64,000 nucleotides of DNA. Source: Absidia repens. Taxonomy: Eukaryota; Mucoromycota; Mucoromycetes; Mucorales; Cunninghamellaceae. The position numbers were made by a program, and so were the translations under genes. The DNA lies in the NCBI GenBank assembly GCA_002105175.1, contig MCGE01000049.1, forward strand, positions 62,001 through 126,000. The letters are read 5' to 3'. The first letter of the stretch is position 1. The number at the start of each line of letters is the position of its first letter. Of this stretch, positions 1 to 12,380 are shown one piece after another. A model generated the notes under the pieces. That model worked only from the letters and a program-made list of their open reading frames with translations, searched no databases and was not told the origin of the DNA.

Positions 1-834
1 TAATACAATTCTTTATTCTTCTGCAAAACTTGCAAGATATCAATATACCCTTGCTTCATCAGCTTTAACATAGTCAGGTAGATATTTCGTCTGATTATTT
101 ATGCGCTGTTGATCGTGATGGTCAAAGAACACACACACACACATATATATATATATTATTACTATTTTTGGTATATTCCCCACACAGAACTAGTTATGAG
201 ATAGATATAACCTTGATTTTGCTTCTGGTTGTATATGATGGGTTCCATATATTTGTCACAGGTGTAGGCAGACTGAGAGAGAGATCATCCTTCGTAAGGA
301 CCCAGTTTTTCAAACATGATCCAAACAAATCAACAGCAAGTTCGGAGTCAGTTGTAGTGGTTCGGGCATTGATACATATGTAGGGTGCTATTCAGCAGGA
401 AGCTAAAGTAAGCCTTATGAAGGAGTTGTGCACCTTTTTATGATATGTTCACTTTTGAACTGTTCTCGCTCTTGCAAAACATTGATCTACTAATACTGTG
501 CAGTACAGTAACAGGAGACAGGTGATGAGGTAAAGTAGTCATAGATAAGCTAGACAGCAATGCAAAAAATATCCTATAGCGGGCAACTACTCGCGCGGCA
601 CAGGCTTAGCTTCATTTACATATATATATGATTGGTCAAATAGTAAAACGGCCATCTTTTGACGGCAAATGTTTTATGACTGTCAGCAAGCAACTCATGA
701 TATACGACGAGAAAAAGTAGTCATGTCATAATGGGTGAATTAGAGAGCAAGTGCATGGCAGGATATTTTTTAAAAAAAAACAGTTACAAGAACGACATTG
801 TCTACTAATCGATAGGTTAGAGGACTGTGAATCA
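1..834. other. AT-rich intergenic DNA, no gene seen
   Basis: No open frame here has coding character or plausible splice structure. It contains a CA/TA microsatellite near 130-158. The short open frame at 168-383 lacks any recognisable motif. The right part grades into decayed repeat copy A. Confidence 0.5.
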
Positions 835-1725
835 AAAAAGCATATTTTATTAAAGCATATTGGTTATGCTAAAGCTAAAAGGGGAAGGAAAAGTTTATTG
901 TTATACATAAGGAAAGATCTATTGCATGAAGTTGTGAGACTAATGTCTGATTTGAATAATGGTCAACACTAATCTAAAGGGATAATTGCAAAAACGGATT
1001 ATCTAATATACTGTACATGGTAGACTAGGCATGGGAAGAATATCATTTATAAAAGTATAATAACTATCATCACTAATCTAAAAGAGATGCAATGGTGAAA
1101 AGGAAGGAATCAACTGTATAAGACATGAGGGAGATTAGCGGGTCATTTTTTATTCATGTATGCGAAAAACGAGACACGTTTTATTCAGAAGTAGGTAAAA
1201 ATTATGGACAAATTAAAAACCCACTGTAAAAGGAATCTTAAATACAAGACATTACAGACAAAACATGAGAAAGGATTGAATGAGGATATCTTTTATTAAA
1301 ACATGACAAGTGCCAACACTAATCTAAAGGGACGATGGTAAAAAAAACAAAGGGAGGGGATGTGAGTCTATTGCATAAGACATGTGAGAGATTAATGAGA
1401 TTTTTTTCGTTGAAGCATGTAAAAGAGGCATATTTTATATAGATGTAAAGACAAACTATGGACAAAAGAATATTAAGCTAAACTACTTGGGAGTTTCAAA
1501 AAGCCATTTCATTGCGTCCTCAAATCCTGAATCCAAATTGAAAGGATTTTCCCCATGCATATTGTCATCCCTGATCTGAAACCCGTTCTAAACTAGTACT
1601 GATACTAATCCAAGATCATTAAATCCTCAAATAAGTTGAATGGCGAAGAAAAAAGAAAACCAAAAGAGAGACGAAAAAATAAAGGGTGCGTATAAATAAA
1701 TATACACGTGGGCGGTATTTGAAAT
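835..1725 (-). repeat. Dispersed AATAAA-array element, copy A
   Basis: Read on the minus strand, it starts with a CCGCCCACGTG box (CACGTG at 1705-1710) and then a conserved leader (about 1520-1605) containing GCATGGGGAAA and CAATTTGGATTCAGGATTTG. A run of diverged units follows, several with the motif TTTAGATTAGTGTTG and each ending near TTTAATAAAA or CTGAATAAAA. The motif, seen on the plus strand as CACTAATCTAAAGGGA, recurs near 968, 1073 and 1316. There is no shared open reading frame. The same order is found in copies at 38 kb and 56 kb, with partial copies at 45, 47.8 and 52.8 kb. It could be a SINE-like or TRIM-like element, a detached retrotransposon 3' region, or a non-coding RNA family. 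Confidence 0.65.
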
Positions 1726-2036
1726 ATCTCAAGTGGCCCAATCGCCGGACTGCAGTTCTGAGTGATTTTTTTTTCTTGCTAGATATAGAAGGGCTGCATA
1801 TATCAGATATTACCTACCATAACAAAACAATGTCGATTTCCCACCAATTGATATCGTTATTGAGGGTCCCTATTGAATGATGGAAGCATTTTTGATTTTA
1901 ATAGATAAAGTATCAAGTTGATAATTGATGTCAAATAAAGGGGAGGGGGAGGGGAGAATCACCTTGAAGAAAAAAAAATCATCTACATGGAAACTTCGGC
2001 GTTAAAACCGAGCCTGGTTTGTTGCACTGTGTATAA

Positions 2037-2072
<36 letters not shown>

Positions 2073-2672
2073 TGAGTGCAAGTCTATCGTCCTCAAAATG
2101 ACGGACGATTTAAAAATCTCCCCCTTTTCCTTTCCGCCAAATGTACATCCGGCCCACTCTTTGTGGATTTTTTTTTAAATTTGTATATGATGGACAAATA
2201 TCTTCAAAAAAAAAAAAGCTTTGCTCCTAGTATGCACTGTTCTTGTGAATGGTCACATGAGTATTGAAAAAAAAAGAAAAAATATATACAGTACAGTACG
2301 TACACCATCGCGTTTCACACTGTATGTAATACAGGGATCTTCTTTTCTCCATGTACACCCATCTGATCCATTCCCTTTTTTTTTTTATTAAAATTTCACA
2401 TGTAAAGCCAAGATCGTTTTTTTTTTTTTTTTTTTGAATTCAAACTTTATTGGTTGTATCTTTAAAAGAAAAAGCATGGCACATACAAAAAAAAAAAAAA
2501 AAGGAGTGATGTAAAATAAAGAGCTAAGGATGCGTAGTAGTATCACTAAATGAGAGGTAGTAGCTATATGAAGAGAGGGGGCGAATGATGCAGAAATGGT
2601 GGAGGAGAGGAGGGGAGGCTCGGGGAGTGCGGGGAGGCAAATAAAACACAATAAATATATATATATACTAAA
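1726..2672. other. Intergenic, 3' flank of bZIP gene 1
   Basis: AT-rich sequence with long homopolymers (poly-T near 2041-2069 and 2417-2435). No gene is supported. The right part is presumably the 3' UTR and terminator region of the minus-strand bZIP gene. Confidence 0.4.
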
Positions 2673-5085
2673 TTACATAGAGGCAAACAAATCATTGTCG
2701 TTCACCAAAGTCATCATGGCATCTACAAAAATGCAAGTTAGAATTTCCGAAGCTAATCAGATAATAATAAAAACCCAGCTGTGTTATTTCTTACCAAGAG
2801 AAAAATCATTTCCATTAAAGGCATCAAACGTCATCAAGTTCTTTCCAGAAGGTTGCAACTCGTGGTCGTGCTGCTGCTGCTGTTGTTGTTGTCGTTGTTG
2901 ATGATGCGCTAATGATACATGATGAGGATCCTCATGAGGAGCAGCATAGAAGGAGGAGGAGGAAGGTGGTGAAGATGATGGTTGTTGCTGTTGATGCTGA
3001 TTGGTGGTGGAAGGGAGATCCGAGGGGAAGTAATCGTTAAATCGATCGCGCTCAAAATACATGGCTTTTCGTTCCATCATCATCTTGATCATATCTTGGC
3101 CCATACCGACAACAATGTCCACGAGATTATCCAAGCGATGCGGACGATGGTTGGGGCAAAGGAACCAGTATTGATGTAAAAATGAGGGTGCCACCATCCA
3201 ATTATCAGGGTTACTGACATCGCCACCTAAAAATGTCGCCGACGCTAGCAGTAGATCAAACAATTCGTTGCCGTTGTAAAAGTCTTGGAAAAGAATCATC
3301 AAATCACGCATCATTGGACCGGGAATATGATCAATACGTGTATCGTGTGGAATCATTCTTTGTAATTCGGCTACAAAAAAAAAAAAAAAGATTAGGTGAG
3401 ACAGCTTTTCTTTAACATCCCCCCTTCCTCTCTATACGAAAGACTTACTTGGTTTGAATAAAGGTTGTGTATCACTCTCCAGATTCTTGACGGTTCGGAT
3501 ATAGTGAAGAGCCTCAAGAGGACTCATGGGTGGCGCTGATTTGAGTTTGCTTGCTGAGAGTGATAGAAGATTCGCTGTGGAACGATCCTCCTCCTCATCC
3601 ATGACTTTGGTCTTATTTCGTTCCAATCCAGTTTTGGCATCCAATTCGGGTACTGCTGCTGCTAAAGGAGAAGAAGGAGAGTTGTTGTCATCCATCATCA
3701 ATGCATCCAAATTCATCATCCCTGCCATATCATTCGTTTCGGTGCCAGAGGAGGCAGCACCAGCAATGTTCCCGGGTTGTAATGAATCGTCCAGCGATCC
3801 AGACGAGAAAAGTGATGACTGTTGTTGTTCTTGTTTGATAGAGGAAGAAGCTTTTGTTGTTGCATGGTGATCGTCCATAGGTGTATCAGTGTCATCCTTT
3901 TTGTTTCCGAGAGGAGTGGCGTTGCCGACGCTGTTCCTGGAAATCGCTTGTACCACTGCAGCCAAATGTTTGGGATGAAGATTTTGTTGCTGTAACCAAT
4001 GGTTCATGCCCAATGGCGGGTCACTTTCCCCTGTAGGTACAAATGTATTGTTGTTGTTGTCGGTAGGTGATGGTGAATCGTTCATCAAACCGGAAGCAAG
4101 GTCAGTGTTGAGTAGTTGCTGGAAGAAAGGGGAATCCAAATGACTTGCCAGTTGAGGCGCAATCAGTGAGAGTTGTTGTGATAAATCCATGGTACCGTTA
4201 GAAGAGGTTTGTCTTGAAGGTGATGAGGATGGAGAAGAGGAATGTAAATCATTTGTTGTCGCTGTAGCGGTATCACTGTGCTGCTCTTGTTGTTGTTGAT
4301 GATGATTGGTATCTAAGATATCGTCACAGCCATTACTACCAGAGTAAGAGGAGCCAGGACTTGAAGAGAGAAGAGAATTCGTTTCATGTTGATGAAGATC
4401 CACCATAGTAGAAGGAGGAGAGCAAACAAAGGAATCAGGCGAGTGGTGAGGAGAGGGACCAGGTGATAAAGAGGTCAAGGAAGCAGCAGCGCCAGCAACA
4501 TTGGCAGAGGGTACGTTGTGTTGTGATAAACTAATAACATTCCTGTGCTTATCCAAAAAGATTTCCATGGGTTGAGGGATATCTTTTGTTTTTGATAATG
4601 CGATTGAATCCGTTGTGCTGATGCCATCTTTTTGACTTGCCATATCCCAGAGCTTCGGTACATCCACCCTATTCGCAATACATGCCATCTTGAGCGTCAG
4701 TAGCTGCCCCTTGAGGTAGTTGTTTTCATAGCGTACTTCTTCCAATTTGCTTTTCACTCGCCGAGTTTCCTCCAGAGCTTGGTCACGGATATATAAGCAA
4801 TGCTTGACTGTGGATTCAGCTTCCCGCATTTCACGTCGTTTACGTTCACGAAATGCTCTTTGCGCAGCACGGTTCTGAGCTTTGCGTTGTGCCGGTGATG
4901 GTGGATTGGGCTTACGGCCTATACATAGATCATTTTATAAGCATGAGCGATATTTTTTCTTCTTCTTGTAATCATGTATAGAGAGCTTTACCTGGCTTCT
5001 TTCTTGGTCTGACGGGCCGTCCTTGGTCATCAAAAGTACAGAGTTCTACTTCAGGATCAAAGTATTCAAAGTTGGTTTCTGACAT
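2673..5085 (-). CDS. bZIP transcription factor with DUF3425-like C-terminal domain (bZIP 1)
   Basis: Four exons: 5085-4992, 4918-3449, 3370-2795 and 2722-2673, giving about 729 aa. The ATG at 5085 opens MSETNFEYFD. A PGRKPNPPSPAQ hinge leads into an AP-1-like basic region (RKAQNRAAQRAFRERKRR, about residues 43-60) and a zipper-like heptad stretch. A long Ser/Gln/Asn-rich low-complexity middle follows. From about residue 527 the motif HDTRIDHIPGPMMRDLMI through GGD..NPDNW to FLHQYW matches the pattern known for DUF3425 in fungal bZIP proteins. The short last exon encodes DAMMTLVND, aligning with GAMMKLMDS at the end of the neighbouring paralogue, which supports the final splice. Predicted nuclear DNA-binding regulator. 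Targets cannot be told from sequence. It is divergent from bZIP 2. Confidence 0.88.
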
Positions 5086-6696
5086 TAATATCGCTGGTTG
5101 TAAAAGTCAAAATAAAAAGAATAATAATAATAAAAAGTAGAGAAAAAAAAGAAAGAAAGAAAGGGGAAATGAAAAATGGAAAATGGGAACCCACGCACCT
5201 TTTTTTTTTTTGTATTTTTTCCCAACTTGGTTGGGGAGGGGTAAAATAAGGGAAAAAACGCATTTAAATCCCAGGGGAGAATGAATATAGGGGGGAGGCA
5301 AAAGCCCGCTTAGCAGCAGAGGTCATTAACAAGGGAAACAAAGCGAATGATTTACGGAATTCATGCTCATTTGACAGTAACAATGAGTTAGGTTCGTGTA
5401 AACTCTTTTCTTCTTCTTGGTATTCTTCTTTCACATGTCGCATGATCAAGAAATGAACCCCATACATTTTTTTTCTTCCAATCATAATATAGTTTCTAAT
5501 CCCAATTCACATGTAATTTGCTTGTCCTCGTTATTTTTCAAGCTCCTCTTGTCTCCCAAAAAGAGGAATCTACGTTATCTCCACAAATTCAAACGAACTT
5601 TATGATCGTGCTTTTTTTTTTTTTTTCTGCCATAATTAAACGCGGCCCTTCACAATATCTTTGTCTTATATATTTTTTTTATACTCCAATAGATGACATC
5701 AAAACGAGATTCCAATCATTCATCACAAATACGCGGGAAAAACATATTTAACGAATGAGGATAAAGATTTCCCAGACGTTATTCTGCTTACATGAATGGA
5801 TTTTAGTAACCATTATAAAACGTTCTCCGACAAATAATAATAATAACGTGCACAGTGTGCATGTAGATTGTTTATTTCTGTGATCGATCTTTTTTTTTTT
5901 TTTTCCTACGTCTTCCCGCCCGGCGCGCCATTTTGTTAACATTTGATAAGATCGTCTCTCATTTCTTCACTTTCTTTTTCACCCCAGTCTTTTTCTTGTC
6001 CGAAGCATTGACCAAGATTTATTGGCAATTGCTGGGCTCCCCCACATCCATACTGGGTTTTCTTTTTACTTGAATTGGTAATGAAAAATATCGTGATTTA
6101 ATTCGCCGAGGTCGCCGGTGCTCCAATTTTTTGAACCAACCATGTGAGCGCAAAATAAAATCCAGCCAATCTATCACTCAACCAGGCAGAGATATTAGAC
6201 ATTTCGGCTAATTCATATAAGATAAACATCCTTCGTGAGAAACTTTTGAGACTATTAAAAAAAAAAAAAAAAAAAAAAAAGTGAGGAGCATGTTAATTCT
6301 TGTTATTATTATTAGATATATTATTAGATACAATTGAAAAGAGTGATCGAAAGGGAAAATCAAATAAATTAATAAAGGGATATTATATAAAAGAGATGAC
6401 TGATCATCAAGGCTGAAAATGCACGGCTTGCTAGTAATGAGCTACTGACAAGGAAATGGATAAATTATTTCACGTGGTGTTGAAGTGGGTGAGTGAGGAA
6501 ATGGGTGATTATGTGCAGTGGGTGATTGTGTTTATTTTATATTTTTCTGGCTGTTTAAGATTTACCTCTCATATCCCCTCATTTTTTCTTTCCGCCTAAT
6601 ATTTTTCGCTTTTTTTTTTTTCCCTTTTGTTTTTTTTCGCCCTTCTCCCCTCACCACCCTATTTATACATTTGATTTTATACAATATAGTATTTGA
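5086..6696. promoter_or_regulatory. Shared bidirectional promoter region of the two bZIP genes
   Basis: This 1.6-kb spacer lies between the ATGs of two divergently transcribed paralogues and must contain both promoters and 5' UTRs. It holds poly-T/poly-A tracts (for example about 6257-6280) and pyrimidine-rich stretches just upstream of 6697, as is common before fungal start codons. I see no other gene. Specific operators cannot be assigned. Confidence 0.5.
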
Positions 6697-8715
6697 ATGG
6701 CTTCCTCACAAGATACTGGTCAAGAAGAATCTTGGTCAGCAGCTAAGCAACAACAGTCTCCTGAATCACAATCAAGCCATTTTTCACCATTCTCGCCCTA
6801 CCTCAGCAACAATTATATCAATTCCCCGTCACCAACAGACAGCTCATTCAGTAACAGCAACAATCCACTCCATGCCATCTATGTAGGCAACGGTCCTTCG
6901 ACTAATTCAAAACTCAACAGTGCATTGGATGGTGAAGACAATTCTCCTTTAGACGATGACGATATCGATAACAACAACGATGATGATGATATTGACGATT
7001 CGGCTGGTGGTCTTGGCGGCACTCTTGGAGGAGGAGGAGACGACAACAATCATTCACCACCTCTCCTGGACGATCAAGGCAACCCTATCAAGATACGCAA
7101 GAAGCCTGGTCGTAAACCCAACCCAGCCTCACCAGCCTTACGCAAAGCACAAAACCGGGCAGCACAAAGAGCATTTCGTGAACGCAAGGAACGCCATTTA
7201 AGGGATTTGGAACTGACCATTCGCTCACTTCGGGATCAACGCAACAATGCCGTCAAGGAACTCTCTGGTGTGAAAAGCAAGATGGATTCCTACAAGGCCG
7301 AAACATGGTATCTTAAAGGAGTGGTCTTGACGCTTCAGTTTGTTTGCCTTCATCACAACATTCACATTCCAACACACTCGCCTTATTTGACCGAGGACAC
7401 CCTGGCGGATATGGCCAAAACCGCTCCCCATGCCATTGAAGCTTATGTCAACGCCTATACTAGAAACAACGCCAACCTCAAACCGACCATGGCTTCACAT
7501 ATCTCGAACAATGTCAGGCACGACCATACCACTACCAATCATCATCATCATCAGGAAGAAGGTTTATTTGATCGGGCACATCATGGTAATAGGAAATCAG
7601 AAATTTTGGAAACATTACAGCAACATCACCAACAGCAACAGCAGCAGCAACAGCAGCATCAACAACAACAAGGACGACCTCACCAAAACGATACTTCAGC
7701 ACTTTACGTTGGAGAAGATACCATCAATACACCTTCCTCTTACCAAGCCATGACTCAGGCAGCAGCAGCAGCAGCGGCGGCGGCGGCGGCAGCAGCACAT
7801 ACTGGCACCTCAGCATCATGGCACCATCGACAGGGTGTTGATCATCCCATCGATCTTGATATGGATACAGAGATGGACGACAATAGTGACAATCATGACA
7901 AGGTGAAAAAGGAACGACCGGACGAGGATATCAGCATGGCACAATGGCTCCAGCAACAAGGGATCACAGAACAGCAAATTGGACAAATGACGTCGTCAAC
8001 CAATGAATCAAAGACAAGACCATCAGCATCATCATCAGCAGCAGCGTCGACAGCAGCAGGGTATCATCAACAACAACAACAACAGAAAACGTCCCAATCA
8101 CAAGATGGTGGTGCTGCAGCAAAGGAGGAAGGCGGAGGCGAGGATTCGTCCCAAAATCTTACAGCCATTCAACGGATTCGACTCCAACTACGTATCCAAT
8201 CGGCGTTATCGTCTCACAATAAAAACTCGGAACGACTTCAACCCACCATCCTTCAGTTGGCTATACCTCACGATCCTCGTATTGATTTGATCCCAACCCC
8301 CCATATGCGTGATCGTATGATTATTTTTAGGGACCAAATCAATTATGACGAATGCTTTGATCTGTTACTGAATGGAACAAGATATCATGGTGGTGATCCT
8401 ACGCAATCTGATAATTGGGAAGTAAGTAGTAGACATATCCACCGATCGAAAAAGGGAACAATAGATATACTGACGGACCTACCTTTTTTTTTTTTTTTTT
8501 TTTTTTAGATGGATCCATCCTTTATACAAGAGTACTGGTAAGTAGTAGAAGACACAAACATAGAGATACACATAGGGAATAAGGGAAACTCACCAATAAT
8601 TATTTTGGTTTAGGTATTTGATGCTTGGGTATGATGTGCATAAGACAAACAAGTGGCGGCGATTGAAAGGCTTACCCGAAATCCCATCTGGCAGCAACAG
8701 CAACAGCACCAATGG

Positions 8716-8746
<31 letters not shown>

Positions 8747-9425
8747 GGCGGCCATGGTCACGGCCATGGAGGCATCGGTGCAACGGCAACACAACACCAC
8801 GATGATCAATGGCTTTCCAGCCTGCAAACACAAAACCCGTTCTTTGACATGCCACGTGAAGAGCCGCTCCCACCGTTTGTCGACGACGATACACTGTCAC
8901 CCTCCTCCTCCAATGCCGCATGGACCGACGAAGTGTTCCGCCAAATGGTCGAAAGCATGCCTCCTTTACAACCGGTGGTCAACAACAATTATCCATTTAC
9001 ATTCAATAGTAATGCCGTCGACAGTGCATTGCTCAATCAATATCCGCAATCGCATCATCATCAATTACTTCAGCTTTTACAACAGCAACAACAACAACAG
9101 GAATTGCAATTGCAACAGCAGCAGCAGCAACAACAACAGCAGCAGCAGCAACAGCAGCAGCAAAGGTCGACGCCCATGAATCAAGGATCACATCCATTTT
9201 ATACACAACTGATGGGCACGCCGCCTGAAGAAAGAATGGGTAGAAGGTCGCCAAGTATAGGTAAACATTGAACAAAAAACATAACAATACCCCACCCCCT
9301 CTCCTCTTCCCCGTAGATCACTCACTCACCCATCTTCCTCTCATCTGTAAATAGGTGCCATGATGAAATTAATGGACTCGCTAAGCACCGAAGGAAATCA
9401 AGACCCCAATGCATCCCACCGGTAG
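6697..9425 (+). CDS. bZIP transcription factor with DUF3425-like C-terminal domain (bZIP 2)
   Basis: Four exons: 6697-8421, 8509-8537, 8614-9260 and 9355-9425, giving about 823 aa. The 29-nt exon 2 encodes MDPSFIQEY and is needed to join DNWE to the WYLML continuation. An acidic N-terminus precedes a PGRKPNPASPALRKAQ hinge and an AP-1-like basic region (about residues 149-165, NRAAQRAFRERKER). Poly-Q (about residues 306-325), poly-A and a second long poly-Q near the C-terminus are present. HDPRIDLIPTPHMRDRMI at about residue 524 starts the DUF3425-like domain, ending near KGLPEI. The order of domains, the hinge and the last exon (GAMMKLMDS) match bZIP 1, so the two are head-to-head paralogues. 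A possible poly(A) signal is the AATAAA near 9566. Predicted nuclear regulator with unknown targets. Confidence 0.88.
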
Positions 9426-10094
9426 AATAGATATCCCCACTCCTCCCCTCTCTCTCTCTCTCTTCCCCTATTGTAATTTTACTTTCTGTTTTATATACTT
9501 TTTTTTTTTAGTTTACTAGTTTATGTTTATAGTTGTTTGTTGTTGTTATTTTTATACTATCTATGTAATAAAGATTGGGTTATGTCATATGTTTTTTTTT
9601 TTTCTTTTTTGGAGGGAGACATGGGATTTATTTTTGGATGGGATACAATATGTAATATATATATATATCATCTAGAGTGCGTAGAATGCCGAAGAGTTTT
9701 TTTTTGTGTGTGCCCAGTTTGCAAAAACAACAACAAATACTTTTCAGTCTTCTGTATCATGAAGGAAATGTGCGAAAATCACAAGGGAAGCGTCATTTTT
9801 TCTTTCCTTTCAACCACAGATATATAATATACATAAATAATAAAACAAAACGATAGGAAGGGGATGTAAAGAATCACTCTTTTCAATCACCTGACACTCC
9901 AAATCAAAAATATATCCAACAGTTCAACAACAAAAATAATATTGATTGATGTTTTATTTTTGATCAATAAAAAAAAAAAGGGGGGGATCAAAGTGTGTGT
10001 GTGTGTGTTTGTTTTATATATATATAAACTAAATGTGTGCGTGGAAGAGGAAAAGGAAGGGAGGATGTGTGTGTGTGTGTGTCTACAAACTAAA
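9426..10094. other. Convergent intergenic region
   Basis: This lies between the 3' ends of bZIP 2 (+) and UBC6 copy 1 (-). It contains AT-rich DNA and short GT/TA microsatellites near 9991-10025 and 10063-10082. Nothing else is supported. Confidence 0.4.
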
Positions 10095-11233
10095 CTACAT
10101 ACTATCATTACTACTTGAAGAAGACCGAGAGGCGATTTTTGATAAAATGAGGTAAATAAAGACCACCAGCACAAATACCCATCGTCTCCATCGAGATACT
10201 GTCCGTTTGATAGCATTCCTTTCATCTGATCCATTGGCCATCACCGTTGAAGTATCTGTCCGTTGCTGTTGTTGTTGTTGTTGTTGTTGTTGTTTGGGTG
10301 CTTTTCGTCGTCTTACTGCTTCTTCATTTTGTGCTGTGGCATCCGCCGTACATAAATCTGGAAATACATCTGTAAATAGACAAATCGAGGAAGCCGATGT
10401 GAGTATATGAGTATTACTACAGACCATGCCACCCAGGGCTTTCCTACCCTCTCCCCCTTTTTTTTGGGGGATGTATCCTATCTCATTACCTCTAAACTTT
10501 GCGATTTTCATATTGGTACGATGTGATCGAGAAGCATAGATTCGTTTTTCCGCATCGGTCGTCTTGATACTTCCTGTGGTATTTTCATTTGTCGTCTAAA
10601 TTCACAAAAAAAAAAAAAAAAAATAACCCAAATAGTAATGTGTTATGTCAGTATGACTATTTCCTTTTTGTTTTGTTTTCCTTGGTGCTTCGTCTTTCAT
10701 TACCATAAAACTAAGTAGACCATTAAGAATAGTAGAAACGGACCAACTTGGATTCCATAAACTAGGATGAAAATCACTCATGGTTAAACATAGTCGAGTA
10801 TCGGGTTGGAAACGACCCGAAGGTGTGGTCATCCGGATAGAAGGTGGTTTGTAAGGATAATCCGAGGGAAATGTCAGTCGACCGTAGTATTCGCCGCCCT
10901 GATAAGGTGTATCTGGAGGTCCTTGAATCACATAATGCCTATTTAAAGAAAAGAAAAAAAAGAGTGAATTATTCAGTACATGCATCATCAATAGCGTCTC
11001 GCTATGAAAAAAAAACCATACCATTCGAGGATATTATTTTCAACAGGTCGGGCTACAATATAAGGAGGTGGACTAGAAACAAAAAAAAAAAGATAGATGA
11101 GAACCCCATTTTCTTCATGAAACTATATCCTCGTTTTTTTTTTTTTTTTTTTTTTTTTGTGGACAGAGATTTACTTTTTTTGAAGTTCCATAAATTCTTT
11201 TGTGAGGCGGCGGTATGCTGATTTGGTAGCCAT
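10095..11233 (-). CDS. UBC6: Tail-anchored E2 ubiquitin-conjugating enzyme, UBC6/UBE2J type, copy 1
   Basis: Five exons: 11233-11175, 11072-11022, 10938-10704, 10595-10490 and 10369-10095, 241 aa. The N-terminal UBC fold begins [14 protein letters not shown] and has [20 protein letters not shown] and [11 protein letters not shown]. The active-site cysteine is C87 in [12 protein letters not shown], the position known for yeast Ubc6. A poly-Q linker precedes a basic segment (RRWRRW-type) and one C-terminal membrane helix ([13 protein letters not shown]), consistent with tail anchoring in the ER membrane. By family knowledge it would supply ubiquitin to ER-associated degradation E3 ligases. It is duplicated at 54269-55339 in opposite orientation. 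Exons 1-3 and intron 2 are nearly identical between copies, whereas exons 4-5 are clearly diverged. Confidence 0.93.
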
Positions 11234-12380
11234 GATAATCGATGTGGAGGACGGTGAAGTTGTGTATAAAGGATTTGCTACGATGAAAAAAAAAAAAAAG
11301 TCGACAATCAAAAAAAGAGAACCGAAAAAAAAAGAAAGAGTCGAAAAGGGCTGACCTCTCAATTTTTTTGAGGCAATAGCGGGGATGTAAATCAAGGTCA
11401 ATTGTGACCAATCACCATTCCGGAAATACCATGTTCCGGACCGACGTTTTTCGTTTTTTTTTTTTCTACGCCCAATATGTGTCTGACTCCCAGCACTTTT
11501 TTTTTTGCCCTAAAAAATCTGCCATCTGGTACTGATTTTTTTTTTTTTAAAAAAAAAAGATGATTTAATGATGATTGCTACGTGAAACAAAGATGCTTAC
11601 TTTTAAGATAGATGGATTTGTTCTGATCAGAAAATAGGACGACATCAATAATAATAGTAAAAAACATTAATTGATCTGATTTCAAGTCAAAGAGAAATGC
11701 TAAAATAGACGAGAGTTATTTTTGCATGATGATGATGATGCAGTAATCAAAGGCAATCCACCATCCCCCTCCCCTTCCCCCTTAGGATATTTTTCATTTT
11801 TTGTGACTCATACGATATCATCCACCCTCCGTCAAATAAGAAAAAGGGTCGTGTAGAGATCTGCCCTGTTGATCAAATCATGTAGGCCAAAAAAAGCAAA
11901 CTGATATGTCCTCGTGTGAACGCAAAAAAAAAAAAAAAAGAGAGAGATGATGTTAGTGTTACCATATTTAGCTTAGAAAGAGGGAAATAAGATAAAAAGT
12001 GAGTGACCCCGTAATCATTTTTTTTTATCGACGGCGGGGCGGCAGTGGCGGGCATACAAAATTTGTTTCTTTTTTTTTTTTTTTTTGCGTTCTTTTTCTT
12101 TTCTCTTACTCACCCATCCCAACCCCCCTCTTCGTCCACCTCCTCCTTTGAATCGCTTTCTTCTTTTCCCAAACCAAAACCCTTCTCTCAATGTATAATA
12201 TATCTCCTCGTATAGCCGACCAAATCAAACACTTTGCATGCTTCCCCCAAACAGGCGTGTCTTTGAAACAAATGGTTTTGTTTGGTAAAGCTAACACGAT
12301 CATTATTATTTTCAAAAACTGACTCGTTGACTTTTTTTTTTTTTTTTTTTTGATTAGGCCAAAAACCATCGACTGCTACC
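11234..12380. other. Divergent promoter region between UBC6 copy 1 and the kinase gene
   Basis: About 1.15 kb of AT-rich DNA with many homopolymers. It must contain the promoters of the minus-strand UBC6 and the plus-strand kinase. No additional gene is supported. A pyrimidine-rich block lies near 12060-12180. Confidence 0.4.

Noticed and set aside
3526..3870. Plus-strand 114-codon open frame
   Set aside because: Antisense shadow of bZIP 1 exon 2.
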